Source: Euryodendron excelsum (Eukaryota > Streptophyta > Magnoliopsida > Ericales > Pentaphylacaceae). From it: a stretch of 64,000 nt of DNA. Every line of letters starts with the position of its first letter. Position 1 is the stretch's first letter. This document shows, one piece after another, positions 33,936 through 45,989 of the stretch. The notes under the pieces are model-generated. The model searched no databases, was not told the DNA's origin, and was given only the letters and a program-made list of their open reading frames with translations. The position numbers were made by a program, and so were the translations under genes. The DNA lies in the NCBI GenBank assembly GCA_033060915.1, contig CM065388.1, positions 28,558,501 to 28,622,500 of the forward strand. The letters are read 5' to 3'.

Positions 33936-35334
33936 CAGGCATCCCCCTTTGCACATTCCAGAACCAAAAATTGATGCGAAGCTTTGCTAAAACTGCTCCA
34001 GAATCTCAAATCTCTATGTATATCCCACTCCTTCAACATTTAGGCTAGATTTCACCTCCCCCTAACCCATACACTTCACCTACATAGCCCCACACACTAT
34101 AAAACTCCTCTTTCCCGCCCCTCAAGTCTACTTGAAGCCCTCCAAGTTCAAGTCAAGTCATCCATAGAAGATTGCAAGTGTATTGAAGGCAAACGGTGGT
34201 ATTTCTTTTACATTTTTGTCTTCCCCCACTCCTCTCTTCTCCCTTCTAGTCTACTTAGGCTATTCTCTATTTTAATCCCCATCTTCTACCCCCCTTTCTT
34301 GCATGCTTGAAGTAAGAGAGCTCTTAGTTCAGGCCTAGGGAAAAGTTAGTGAGAGCCACTGTATAGGGGGATATCTCGCTAGTCTACTTTAAGATGGTAT
34401 GGCCTAAGAGCCCCTTGATTATGTGGTGTAGCCTAAAGCCTTGTATGTATTCATGACCCCTTTGCATATTGCTATCATGTTCATGTCTTGTGTGCTTGGC
34501 CTCATTTTCATGTTTATGATTATGTTTTTGAAAGCTTACACCATTCTTGTTTCCATACTATTTTCAAGCTGAACATTCCTTTCAAAATGGTTCTAAGAGT
34601 TCCCTTGAAGCAAGGATGAGATTCTAGGAGGTCATGCTTTAGAAAAACCCCCACTACCCCCCTAACTCACAGTTTCGCATCTTTACATTCCCTCTTGCAT
34701 AAAAATGGTTTTCAAACTCTCTAATTTCCAAGGTTTCTATTCTCTCAAGTTTAATAGTTGAAATGGCTCCATCGAACCCTCTCTTGAGTGGTCTCCCTTT
34801 TGTATTGGCCATAGGAGCCCTAAATTGTTAGAATGGTTCCCTTCTCTTTTTAGTTTTGTACAAAAGTAATTTTCAAACTCTTTGATTTTAAGATTTCTAT
34901 TCCTTCAAGATTAGTGGTTGGAATGACCCTATGGAACCCTCTCTTGAGTGGTTTCCCTTCACATTGGCCATAGGAACCTTAACTTGTTAGAATAGTTTCC
35001 TTTGGAAAATGGTTTTCAAAATCTTTTTCTCAAAAATGATTTTCAAATATTTATCCTCTCCATCTTTGCATTAAAAGTGGTTTTCCAAAGGTTGTCACCA
35101 TTGTGTTGATTTTTGAAATCCATACTCTTGTTAAGATAAAGGTTATAATGGTCCCAAGGAAACTTTCTTTGGAATTGTTTTCAAACACCAATCATATAAA
35201 CTATACTCTTGGCTAGAGTCAAATTTTTATAAAAATGGTCTTCAAAAAGGGTTGCCTACCAAAGTCCTTAGCATAACATGATTTGTTTTCCAAAACTCTT
35301 TTCAAAAGTGCATAAAACCACCTTTTAAAACCAT

Positions 35335-35526
35335 CCTCCAATCCAACCTTAGGTTAACTTGACCCTAGTTATCCAACTCTAGGTTACGTTGACCCCAGTT
35401 ATTCAACCCTAGGTTAACTTGACCTTAGTTGTCCAACCCTAGGTTAACCAAACCCTAGTTGATTAACCCTAGTCCACCTTCACCCTCGGGTAACCTAACC
35501 CAAGCTAGTTAACCTTTGGTCACCCC
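35335..35526 (+). repeat. 30-bp minisatellite in B1, interrupted by E3
   Basis: Degenerate repeats of about 30 bp with CCAACCCTAGGTTAACTTGA and ACCCTAGTT. The array in B2 (57010-57440) is the reverse complement and more regular. E3 inserted at its end. Confidence 0.8.
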
Positions 35527-36787
35527 TGTAAGCACCCCTTTTTTGACCGCTCGGCAGTCCACCATTCGTCTAGACTTTTACTCAAGTCAATATGGACAAA
35601 TCCTGAGTCAAATCAACTTTCTTGTCTAATCCTGTCTTTCCATCGCTTCGCCGGCCCTCCAAGCCCACATAGAAACAAAATGACCAAAATGCCCTTGTGG
35701 GTGTTGTTTGGTCCAATCCCGCAGGCGCGTCTTTTCGAAGACGGTAAGTCCCCTTTCCAATTCAACTAAGCACATCTTTCCGAAGACGGTAAGTCCCATT
35801 TCCAAATTCCAATAGGCACGTCTTTCCAAAGACGGTAAGCCCCTTTCAAATTCCAAGCCAGGCACGTGTTTCTGAAGACGGTAAGTCCCCTTTCCAATTC
35901 CAAGCTAAGCACGTCTTTTTGAAGACGGTAAGTCCCCTTTCTAATTTCAAATTAGGTGCGTCTTTTCGAAGACGGTAAGTCCCATTTTCAATTCCAAATC
36001 AGGCACGCCTTTTCGGAGACGGTAAGTCCACTTTAAACCTGTCGATCGGGACGATACCCCAAGTCCCCTAGATGGTAAAACGGTCCACCTTTGGCGCCTA
36101 CTAGCCCGCCAATACAGAAATGTTCGTTTTGGCACGCCTTTTGAGAAAGTTGACTTCTCAGGCGCTAAGTCCCTTTAGCAGCTTCCCGAGATCAGGCAAT
36201 CTTGGGAATGATCACAAACCGTCAGAGTAGCGGAAGTACTCGTAAACATCGTAACTGTTAGAGTAGCGAAAATACTCGTAAACATCATAACCGTTAGAGT
36301 AGCGGAAATACTCACAAGCAGGTCGATATAGGGAATTGCCAACAAACCCCTGTGTCACGAGACCGCTGTCAGAGTGGCAGAAACACTCAATACCCAGGTC
36401 AATACCAGTGCCTGCTAGTCCACCTCGGTGAAAAATGACCAGTGCCTGCTAGTCCACTTCGGTGAAAAATGACCAAACTGCCCCTAAGGCCATTTTCTAG
36501 CACGTTTCTCGAGATAATACTTAAGTCTTCAAAACGATAAGTCGACCCTTCCAAGATTGTCTTAAAAGCAATCCGGCATGATTAGATGCCTTCTAGTCAG
36601 TTTTAGGCAAATTCTGAGACTTTCGGTCAAGATGACCATTTTGCCCCTAAGCATCCAAATGCCTCGGAGATCATACCGGCTCTGGGTATCAAACCGGTAA
36701 TCTCCCGAGAATGCTTCTTATAGTATTCCTGACCTTCCTTTATCTTTTCGGATCATTTTGAGTCAGTTTCGATAAACCCGATGCAAA

Positions 36788-37114
36788 ATGACCGTTTTGC
36801 CCCTAGTGGGCCGGTCGCCTTTTCTGACCACACCGACTTTGGGTTTCAAGCCGGTAGCCTTTGCGAACATTCTAAATAATGTTTCCAAATCTCAAGTCTT
36901 CTTTCGGGACATTCTAAGTCCGTCTCGGCAGCTTTCCGGCCTAATTGACCGTTTTGCCCCTAATGGCTCGATCAATCTGTCCGACAAATTTTGTCACCCT
37001 TTTTCAAGTCTAATACCTCCGAGACACTGTTTTAAGTGTTTCTGTCCTTTTCTGGGCTTCCGGGCCATTCTCGGCTCCTTAAATCTTTCCCGGACCTTTC
37101 GAAATCACCTCTAG
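36788..37114 (+). other. U3 open reading frame, A5 copy (108 codons)
   Basis: Intact ATG frame MTVLPLVGRSPF to RTFRNHL, same length and phase as in A6 and A7. It ends about 100 bp before the U3 hairpin (37213-37233) and 174 bp before the TATA box. Function unknown. Confidence 0.4.
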
Positions 37115-37212
37115 TGAAGCCAGGCTAAAAATTGCACGGTAGTCACTAGTACAGGCGCCCAAATCTTCCCAAAATACGTTGTTTGCCGACCTTAAAACTT
37201 TCCTAAATGGGT

Positions 37213-37233
37213 GGCGCCACTAGTAGTGGTGCC
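37213..37233 (+). promoter_or_regulatory. U3 inverted repeat of A5
   Basis: GGCGCCACT and AGTGGTGCC around the loop AGT, 9-base arms with one G:T-type mismatch. Confidence 0.7.
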
Positions 37234-37287
37234 AATGTAAACTTTAGCCTAGCGCCACTGCAACAGGCGCCAGGTCATTCCCTTGTC

Positions 37288-37295
37288 TATAAATA
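37288..37295 (+). promoter_or_regulatory. TATA box of A5
   Basis: TATAAATA in TGTCTATAAATACAAAGCC. Confidence 0.7.
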
Positions 37296-38353
37296 CAAAG
37301 CCTTTTCCAGTGTGAAAGAGGTCCTCCAACTCAGTGTAAAAACCCTATTATTCGATATACAAAGCTCGTAGCCTCTCTAAACCCTAGTCTCCTTAGGTTT
37401 TCCAAACCCTAGCCTCCTATACACTCACATATACATCTATACACTCATACACTAGCCTCCAAAGCCTCCTTTGAAGACTTGAAGTGCTGCAATCTGAAGT
37501 TTTGAATATTGAAGACAAACTCTTGAAGATTGAAGTGAAGATCGAAGCAAGACAAGCAAAGAAAATCGCGCAAAGCTAAGAAAAATAAAGAAGACACAAG
37601 GTAGGCTTTCTCTTTAAGTTTACGCATCTTCCCCCTCTCTTTTCTCTCCTAACCCACTTGGGTTTTCTTCTATTTTAATCCCCCATCTTCTTCCCCCCCT
37701 TCTTGCATGCTTGAAACAAGAGAATTCCCGGTCCTTGTGTAGGATTAGGCTATTAGAGAGTCACCGTGTCAGGGGCTTTCTTTTAGTCTAACCGGAGACC
37801 ACGTGGGTTCGACCTCCTTGATTATGTGGTGAAGCCTTTAACCTTGTATGTTCACGACCCCAATTTGCATTGTGCTTATCGTGATCTTGCATTCCTCCAA
37901 AGTTTGTTTTAAACTTGTTTTCAAAGCTTGCATTAAACTTATTTTCAAAAACTTACATCAAAATCTTCTTTTCAAAACTTATGTTCAAAATCACAATCCT
38001 ATGGTGATTCTAGCCTTTTCATGGCTAGGGTTGCTTTAGGAAAGTGTTACATTTAAAGTGACCAATATGGTCCATATTTTCAAATCCTTGTTGTGTTCAA
38101 AACCACTTTCTTAAAGTGGTTCTAACCTTTTTATGGTTAGAATCGCTTTAGGAAAGTGAGATATTTTGTATACTCTCTAAAAACTCTCTTTTCAAATCTC
38201 TCCTTCTAAAAACCTGTCTTTCAATATACTTTTTAAAAATGTTCTCCAATCTCCTTCTTCAAATTTCTTTCCAAAATTATTTTTCAAAAACTCCCTCCAA
38301 AAAATCTATTTTCAAAACTTTCTTTTCAACTCCTTTCCAAAACACTCTCTTTA

Positions 38354-38958
38354 AACATAAGATTTAAGACCTGATAGACAACGAGATCATCGGTTTACGA
38401 CCAGCGAATCCTTCCTTGAATGTCACTGCAAGTCATCCATCCGATCTCACTGTTAATGTCATTACAAAGTTTGGGAACAACAAAGTTTGTTTTACTGCAT
38501 GCCAAGAGATATATTACAAGGGTGGGGAGGAAATGGAATGCGAAGATATGGAGCAGTGTCATGCCTGGTTACAGTATAACCCCGATAAAATGCCGACCCC
38601 CAAAGACGAGCTCGCATATGAATCTATGAAGAAAATTGACCAGGATCTGTCCAAACTCAATGATAAGAATCCCCCATTGGGTACACCTGAGGAACACTAA
38701 GCCACAACTAGACGCTAGAGCAAAAAACCCTGGGCTCGACCTATCAGGTTGGAAGAAGATGAGTTGCCCGACTAGTTTGTCAGAGAAGCTACGAAGCAAA
38801 CAAATGAAGGCAGGATGGTCAAGAAAGCTGAAAATTACGTCATTACCGCCAACTCACTTGGAACCCCGGGAGAAGCATCTACCTATCTTGCCTTGGCTGA
38901 AGATCTCAACCATAGATGGAACGCTGATATGAGCATTATCCCAAAGCCCTACTAAAGA
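38354..38958 (+). pseudogene. Gag-end and unknown coding relic of E3
   Basis: The first codons match the segment just after the gag knuckle of E2 (HKIQDLID pattern, here with several changes). The open part at 38416-38700 has no recognised domain (CFTACQEIYYKGG, MECEDMEQCHAW). A further frame (38740-38958) reads EDELPD, stop, FVREATKQTN and ends in SIIPKPY before TAA; it looks coding but is unrecognised. The order suggests that gag C-terminus and a downstream protein were joined by deletions. No protease, RT or integrase motif is present. Confidence 0.45.
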
Positions 38959-40644
38959 ATCCAGGAATCCCTATCAAAAGCACACAAGAGAGGGGTGTTT
39001 TCACCCATTTTCTTTCTATCCCTTTTACTTCCTATCTTTAAATCGATGTTTACATTTTCTTACTGCTCAAGAACTCTATGCTTTCCATAAAAATTGATAA
39101 TAGTAATTAAATGATAGTCCTCTTATTCATTACTGTTATCCTCTTTTCTCTTGTGAATGGTAACTACTTTCTATGCAAAGGGGCATGGTCTATCTCATGG
39201 AATGATTTGACTTGAAGAGATGATAGCATGAGTTAACCACTCACCAAGTGATCAGCTTTCCAGAGAGAGAGAGGATAAGGATGAGTGAGGGAACTACCCA
39301 AAGGCAACAATTGTAAGACTCCGAAGCTAAGCGATGTGCAGCAAGATTATCAAAGTGAAGGGGAGCCATCTTTCATTTTCCAACATATAAAAAATAGTAG
39401 TAATAAAAAAATGCTTATACTCCTTTCGCTTAACCCCTAGAGCCTCGCAACAGGCGAAAATTTTCTTTGTAAACCTCGATCCAAGACTGTCCTCCCCACA
39501 CTGGGGCAGATAATAGTTGAGAACTCTAGGAATAGTATCCACCTCTACTATGCTAAAGCAGCATTGAAGGCTTTATAGATCAAGCTATCTAGTTCAAAGT
39601 TAAGAGAGGCCCTCGTTTCATTTCCCATACAGTTAGAAGCAACCCCTTGCCAAACCCATTGAGCCATTTATCTTTCTTGAGAAAACCCCATCCTAGGGAT
39701 CACCGCCCACATTGGGTTAGGATTGGATTACTAAGGAAAGGTCTGAAGGAAAAAGGGATGGTAGGATTACTCGTTTCATAAAAAGAAAAGAGATAAAAAG
39801 GTCAAAGCGAAGGAAAAGAGTTGCCAAGGGGCAAGAGGCCAAAAAAAAAAAAAAAAAAAATCTAAGGAAAGGCCTAAAGAAAACCACATAAGTCATCTTC
39901 AAAAGCATAATAAGAAGATCGAAAGAGAAGAGAGTCATGTTTCTCTCAAAAAGCATATGGAAAGGGTGAAAGAGAAGAGTCATTTTTTTTTTTTTACCTT
40001 GAGAAGTATATAGTAAAAGTAAGAACGAAATTTAAAGGTGATCCTAGGTTACAAAGAAACCAAGTAGAAACAATAGGTTTGAGCCTTTACCCTTTCTTAC
40101 AAAACCCCAAAACCATGGCCTACATTACAACTCTACTAAAGGCCCCTCTGATTGAAAGCAGATTGCTTGATCTAGTGAGCTAGACAAGTGGCCGAAGCTG
40201 AGAGGAGGTGTTAACCATGCTGGAAGGAAAATAGTCAAGGATAGTATGGATCTAAACCCTGCTAAAAACAATATCAAATTTGAGCCTATATAGCCCGTTG
40301 TTTCGAAAACCTCCATAACCTAGCCTACATTATGGTCCTAAACAAAGTCTCCTTGGATTGAAAGGACTGGTTGCTTATCGCTCTGCTAAAGGTCAGGTAA
40401 GTTGTTGCTAAAACTCCAAGAGTCAAGAGTTTCAGCCCAGCAATCATATACACTAACCCTGAGGCAGAGAGTCGGAGGCGATCAAAAGGTTGAGAAAGGT
40501 ACGAAGTGCTATCATCTAATCAAGGTAAGGTTGAGCCAGAGGAGAGGTTAGACCCTCGAAAAGGAAAAAGTTACCATTCTGAAGATTACAAAGTCAACAG
40601 CACCCCTTGTCATTCTATTAGTTAATGTATTTCTAATATGTGCA

Positions 40645-40679
<35 letters not shown>

Positions 40680-40950
40680 CGGCATGAGCTTTGCATACAT
40701 AGGATATAACTCCATGTAAAAACAGAAGTCACCAGCATTAACTTTTGTAATAGATGCATAACATCATCATCCATCACATACATCTGATCATATGCTTAGC
40801 TGTAAAGATCATAAATGTATCTCTCTATCCATGCATCTAAATACCATAAATATCTATTTTTGTACAAAACTTACAAATAAAACTGTCTGACATAAATACA
40901 TCTCAAGAATAGGGGCACGGGAAGATCAGAATCTCCACAAGGGGCATCTA
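38959..40950 (+). other. Noncoding spacer of E3 (pol absent)
   Basis: T-rich start, then sequence collinear with the post-pol spacer of E1 (GAGAGGCCCTCGTTTCATTT at about 39604) and poly-A runs (39841-39860, 40652-40678). A partial duplication around GGTTTGAGCC/TTTGAGCC occurs at about 40076 and 40278. No supported gene. Frames here are short and not shared with E1. Confidence 0.6.
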
Positions 40951-42797
40951 TCAAAGGTTAAAGTCGATGTCATCTGGATCGAAATCCCTGAAACCTGGCA
41001 TCGAAGGAGGCAGATAGCTACTCGAAGCACCAGCGTCCTACAGAGAAGACAGAACTGAAATCAGCCACATAAAAAAAAAAATACTAGACAACAACAAAGT
41101 GAACAGAAGTAGCAGAGAAAGAACAACATACCCCGCCACCACCCAGCTAAGATAACCGAGCTGTCAGGGAAGCTACCTCGGCCTGATACTAATCTCGCTC
41201 CATCTGTTACTAATCCCTCTGATCCCTCACAGCAGCAAACTTAGCCTGGGGCACATATCCTCAGGCTCGGCGACACAACTCAACCACCTCCTGGCCCACA
41301 GCGTACCCACCGACTACTACCTCAAACCGGGTGAAGGCACTGACAGAATGAGCCTCAAAGTGCGTAGCATAATCTGTATCTGGAGGAAGCAAGAACTTGG
41401 CACCTGCCTGCCGCTCCTGATAGGGGATGGGCACTCCTGCCACCAAGGCCCCAAACATATACTCTGGTGGAGCTCTTGCTGACCGGAACTCCTTATGAAA
41501 CTGCTGCCAATGTCACTCACTGAGATAGGACTCCCAAGTATCATCATTGAGAAAAGCAGCCCTTGACAGGAACAATGGGACCAAGTACCGTACAGTCTCA
41601 TAATGAACTGATCCAATGAAAGGCCGCCAAGTCACATCCCTCACCTCAATCAGCTCCAAGTTAGCACGGAGCGTCACAAAATCAGTAATCTTTGATAGCT
41701 AGGTTACCCAGTCATGGGCCTATCTCAAAGCTCGAGGATAAAGGTCATCGTTGACAACTGTAGGGCGACGAACAGGAAGGTACTCGTAGCTCCACAAGAT
41801 AAGAAAGGGCCAGAAACTAGTCATGCTGCCCCAACGGGAGGAAGTCCAAACCCGCATCGACAAAGGAAGCAGCCAAAGGAGAAGGACCCCCAATCCAGCT
41901 CAGATAGAGCCCCAATATCAGCTACTATACTCACCAACTGGAAAGGCACAAGTGACTTGTTATTGCAGAAACAACTAAAGATGATGTACAAAACAAGTCA
42001 CTGTCTCATAATGTCCCGCATAGCAGGCGATGGCTCAGCAACAAAGGTACAGTCATCCTGACTGAGCCAAGAGACTGGGAAGGCAGAACGCTTGGGAGGA
42101 GGCAAGTCCAGCAGAATACAGGCCTTGTTCTTACTGACTAACTGTAGAGTGATCCGCTGGCCAACGAAGGAAAGCCCTGTGATGATTGCCCAGTCCAAGG
42201 GAGTAGGTTCCAACTCGAAGCCGACAAATGGAAGGTCCCGGTCTCTTCAAAGCACCGCTCAAGCAGCGCCAGTACCAAATGCCGGTAAAGGCGGTTAGCC
42301 TGTAATCCCATGAAGGCTCCAAATCCAATCTCAGCCAAGAAGGCGCGATATAATGGAGCAACCCGCTGCATAGTCACGAAGACCTGATGAACAGCCCCTC
42401 TAAAAGCTGTGTGTACCCGAGGAGGGGGCAAATGCTGTCTGGAATATACGCTGGGGTGATAAGCAAGGTCCCCGAGCGGTGGGATGTCCAGTACCTCCAG
42501 GTCTCCCAAGTCGGCATCCGTCTACCTATGTCTGGAGGAAGCTCTCCCATAACCGGTCACCTGATCCCCAAGGCCCGGTACCTCCTCCTTAGCACCAATC
42601 TCCTTCGCAAAGGCCTGCTCAACCGGAGGAAAGGGGTCGACAGGCGGCCTACTCCCCTGTCCGCTCTGACTAGAAAAGGCCCGTCCGGTAGATCGTCAGC
42701 TACCTCTAGATCGACTAGAACTGCCGGTGGAATCTGTCCGAGTCGCCTTCCCCGAGCGACGTCTCCTCTCAAAACCATCATCACCGGCTTCTGCCAT
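40951..42797 (-). pseudogene. Antisense ORF of E3, plant-mobile-domain-like
   Basis: Antisense to the element, between the pol position and the 3' LTR, as known for extra ORFs of Tat elements. Start ATG at 42797. The N-terminus is basic and Ser/Arg-rich, followed by SRPPVDPFPPV. The middle has LYRHLVLALLERC...TGTFHLPF and DWAIITGLSF (about 42300-42190), the pattern of the aminotransferase-like plant mobile domain. Then come a Trp/Phe-rich part (41600-41450), a Gln-rich coiled stretch, and the acidic end GFRDFDPDDIDFNL with TGA at 40951-40953. A likely intron (41038-41131, GTATGTTG...CTGTAG) precedes the last exon. Several stops at expected Gln/Arg codons and at least two frameshifts. Role unknown. 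Confidence 0.7.
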
Positions 42798-43737
42798 CCT
42801 GAAAAGGTAAGCCAAGGTAAGAGGTGTTAATATGCCGTACGTGCAGATAGATAATAATAAAATAAAGTAAATAAATACTAAAAACAAACAATAAAAAAAA
42901 GAAAAAGATTTCAAATTATAAGTCAAAATGAAATTTCTACACATTTTGATTTTCCAACTTTAAGTCAAATCTCAAGGGTTTTCTTTCTTTTTCCTTCAAA
43001 AAGATCTTATTTCTAAACCTTTTCCAACTCTTTCCCTGAATTTCTAAAAATTTTGGCGGAGTTTTGTTTAAAAATGGTCCCTACTGCATCACATCAACAC
43101 AAAACACAGACTGTGCACTTCATAACGTTACAATTACATAACATCAGCATTCGTACACACTTTTTAATTTTTTGAAATTTTCAAAACACATGTTTTATTC
43201 TTCCAATAAATCAATGGCTTTCAAAAATGTTCTAAAATTCCTCAAAGACATTTCAAATGTTTTCTAAAATATTCCTACCTTTTTCAAAATTTTAAACTCT
43301 AAAAATTTCATCAATTTTTTGAGTTTTCCCATTTTTCTAAATTTCTAAGTATTTTTTATTTTTCAAAAAGTAAAAAATTCACCAAACTTTCAAAAAATCA
43401 CGAAACTTCACACGGTTGTTAAACACATTTTTCTAAGGCACATGGCATAAAAATCTAGCTAGAAAACCTAATGCCCAAGCCTGTCGGAACAAACTCCCAA
43501 TTCCTGCAGAAAATCATCTTCACATAATCACGTAAAACGAATCAAATTCAACCAAACAAGCACTAAAATGCAAAAATAACATCACCATAGTGTTCAAAAC
43601 ATATCAAAACATCAAATTCCATTGTTCACACAATTCAAACGAAATTTTATACATCAAAATCAATAAAAATTTGAAAACTCACTTTTTGGAGTTCTTCGGT
43701 GAAATCTTCTCTTCCGGGGACTTTTCTGGCGACGTGG

Positions 43738-43815
43738 TCTCCTTCCGGTAATTACCCGTGGTCTCCTTCCAGTAATTACCCGTGGTCTCCTTCCAGTAAT
43801 TACCCGTGGTCTCCA
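43738..43815. repeat. 24-bp tandem repeat
   Basis: About 3.3 units of GGTCTCCTTCCAGTAATTAC plus CCGT, perfect apart from one base in the first unit. Confidence 0.9.
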
Positions 43816-43934
43816 AGAAGTGCTCCTTCAAGGTTCAAGTCAGTTTCTCCACAAACACTCTCAATCTTTCACAAACTCTTCAAAATCCAATGGGTGTTTG
43901 AACAAGAAAATTTTCTGGTTTTGTTCCCAAGCCT

Positions 43935-43993
43935 GGCGCCACTAGTAGTGGCCCCAAGCCAACTTTCCCAAAGGCGCCACTCCTAGTGGCGTC
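43935..43993. promoter_or_regulatory. LTR-type hairpin pair inside E3, outside the LTR
   Basis: 43935-43955: GGCGCCACT and AGTGGCCCC around AGT. 43973-43993: GGCGCCACT and AGTGGCGTC around CCT. The loops (AGT then CCT) and the 38-bp start-to-start spacing are identical to A3 11119/11157. It lies about 1.1 kb upstream of the antisense ORF and 200 bp before the 3' LTR. Confidence 0.75.
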
Positions 43994-45989
43994 AGTTTCC
44001 AAATTTTGGGCAGCTTTGCCTTTTTTCCCGCCAAAACTCATTTTCGAAGGCCTTTTGGGCCCAATATCCATTTTCGAACCCTCGTTGTCAAGAAATTCCC
44101 AAAGTTTGTCCCTCCGACTGCCTCACGGTCAACATGAGACTCTTACTCTATCCTTTTCTGTCTTTGACAAGCAAAGACAAAAAAAGAGGGGTAGTTGTAA
44201 GCACCCCATTTTTGACCGCTCGGCAGTCTACGGTCCGTCCAGACTTGTACTCAAGTCAATATGGACATATCCTGAGTTAAATCAACTTTCCAGTCTAATC
44301 TTGTCTATCCATCGCTTCGCGAGCCCACCAGGCCCACATAAAAACAAAATGACCAAAATGCCCTTGTGGGCGTTGTTCGGTCCAATCCTGCAGGCGCGTC
44401 TTTCTAAAGACGGTAAGTCCCCTTTCCAATTCCAATAGGCACGTCTTTCCGAAGACGATAAGTCCCCTTTCCAAATTCCAATAGGCACGTCTTTTCGAAG
44501 ATGGTAAGTCCCCTTTCCAATTCCAAGCCAGGCACGTCTTTCCGAAGACAGTAAGTTCCCTTTCCAATTCCAAGCCAGGCACGTCTTTCTGAAGATGGTA
44601 AGTCCCCTTTCTAATTCCAAATTAGGCGTGTCTTTTCAAATGCTGTAAGTCCCCTTTTCAGTTCCAAATCAGGCACATCTTTTCGGAGATGGTAAGTCCC
44701 CTTTAAACTTGTTGACCGGGACGAGACCCCAAGTCCCCTAGATAGTAGAACGGTCCACCTTTGGCGCCTGCTAGCCTGCCAATGCAGAAATGTCTGTTTT
44801 GGCACGTCTTCCGTGAAAGTTGACTTCTCAGGCGCTAAGTCCCTTTAGCAGCTTCCCGAGATCAGGGAGTCTCGGGAATGATTGCGAACCACAGAGTAGC
44901 AGAAGCACTTGTAAACATCGCAACCATTAGAGTAGCGAAAATACTCACAAGTAGGTCAATATAGGGAATTGCCAACAAACCCCTGTGTCACGAGACCGCC
45001 GTCAGAGTGGCAGAAACACTCAAAACCCAGGTCAACACCAGTGCCTGCTAGTCCACTTCGGTGAAAAATGACCAAACTGCCCCTAGGGCCATTTTTCGAC
45101 ACATTGTCTCTCCCAGATTTTTCACACTCGAGGAATACACACACAAGCGGGAAAAACACTGTACTCTCTCGTTAGAACTCACCCTCTTAGAAGAATGAAT
45201 ACGACTAGGTTTAAATTGAAAATTAATTTGAATAAAAGGCTTTTGGAAAACATTTGAAGTCGCCACCTAACATGATTAAGGTGAGTTAGGTCACCTAAAA
45301 ACTAAGCACAATTCAAAAACTACACTTAGGGTTTTTGAAAACGATTTTGAAAATACTTCCTCAAGAGAGGGTTTTTAGGAAAGTAGGTTATTTGGCAACC
45401 TTTAGAAAACATTTAAACCTTTTTTGAAAATAAACTCCATTTTGGTATTTGAAAACAGTGATTCTAGGTTCGGAGGTTGGTTACGTGTAGGGAAGACGCA
45501 CTAAGCCATTACCCTACCCCGCCCTTGCGGTACCTACATGTCTATTTACCCTAGCTTCACCTGTGAGAGTCTTCAACTAACAAATGTTCAATCCTATCCA
45601 CTTTAGAAAAAGAATGTCTAAAAAGACCTGATGCATGATATGTAAGTGCAAAAAAAGAAAGTTGAAAATAGATTTGGAAAGAAATCGATTTGATTTAAAA
45701 AATAAATTTGAAAAAAATAAATTTGAAATTGGAAAGTTTTAGAAATTGGAGATAGAAATTTGGAATCAGAAAAATATATTATAGAATTGAAAACTTGAAG
45801 AAGATTGTAGAATTAGAGATTTGAAAGAAGTTGTAGAAATAGAAACTTGAAAAATGTTGTGACCGCACCCATGAGGGTTGCCTACGTATCCTTTTAGAGG
45901 AATCAGGTCAGTCGTAGTTCGGACAAGAGTCCGATAGAAGATAGTTGATTGGATTCGAAGAAGAGTTTGATTTGAACTTAGAGGATTGG

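Larger units (their letters stand above)
35527..38353 (+). mobile_element. LTR A5, truncated 5' LTR of E3
   Basis: Starts TGTAAGCACCCC and is collinear with A6 through U3, TATA box and early leader. Similarity stops at about 38353 (CCAAAACACTCTCTT), where coding sequence follows directly. A deletion thus removed about 2 kb of LTR, the primer-binding site and the 5' internal region. About six CGTCTT/AAGACG-type stem-loops lie at 35720-36030, GAGTA/TACTC stems at 36225-36390, and two 157-bp units have landmarks at 36688 and 36845. Confidence 0.87.
42798..44195. other. Region between antisense ORF and 3' LTR of E3
   Basis: Would be the promoter and 5' leader of the antisense gene. Read on the minus strand, CTTACCTTTTCAG ends two bases before the ATG, a good 3' splice site that E2 also has (TTACCTTTTAG). 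42945-43680 is A/T-rich and G-poor. Then come a 24-bp repeat and a copy of the LTR-type hairpin pair. No sense gene seen. Confidence 0.55.

Noticed and set aside
33928..34210. A host gene promoter at the TATA box followed by CCAGAACC
   Set aside because: It is the family B LTR promoter; B2 has the same arrangement and no host coding sequence follows.
42387..42830. 147-codon plus-strand frame
   Set aside because: Shadow of the antisense mobile-domain-like ORF, whose frame has the recognisable motifs.
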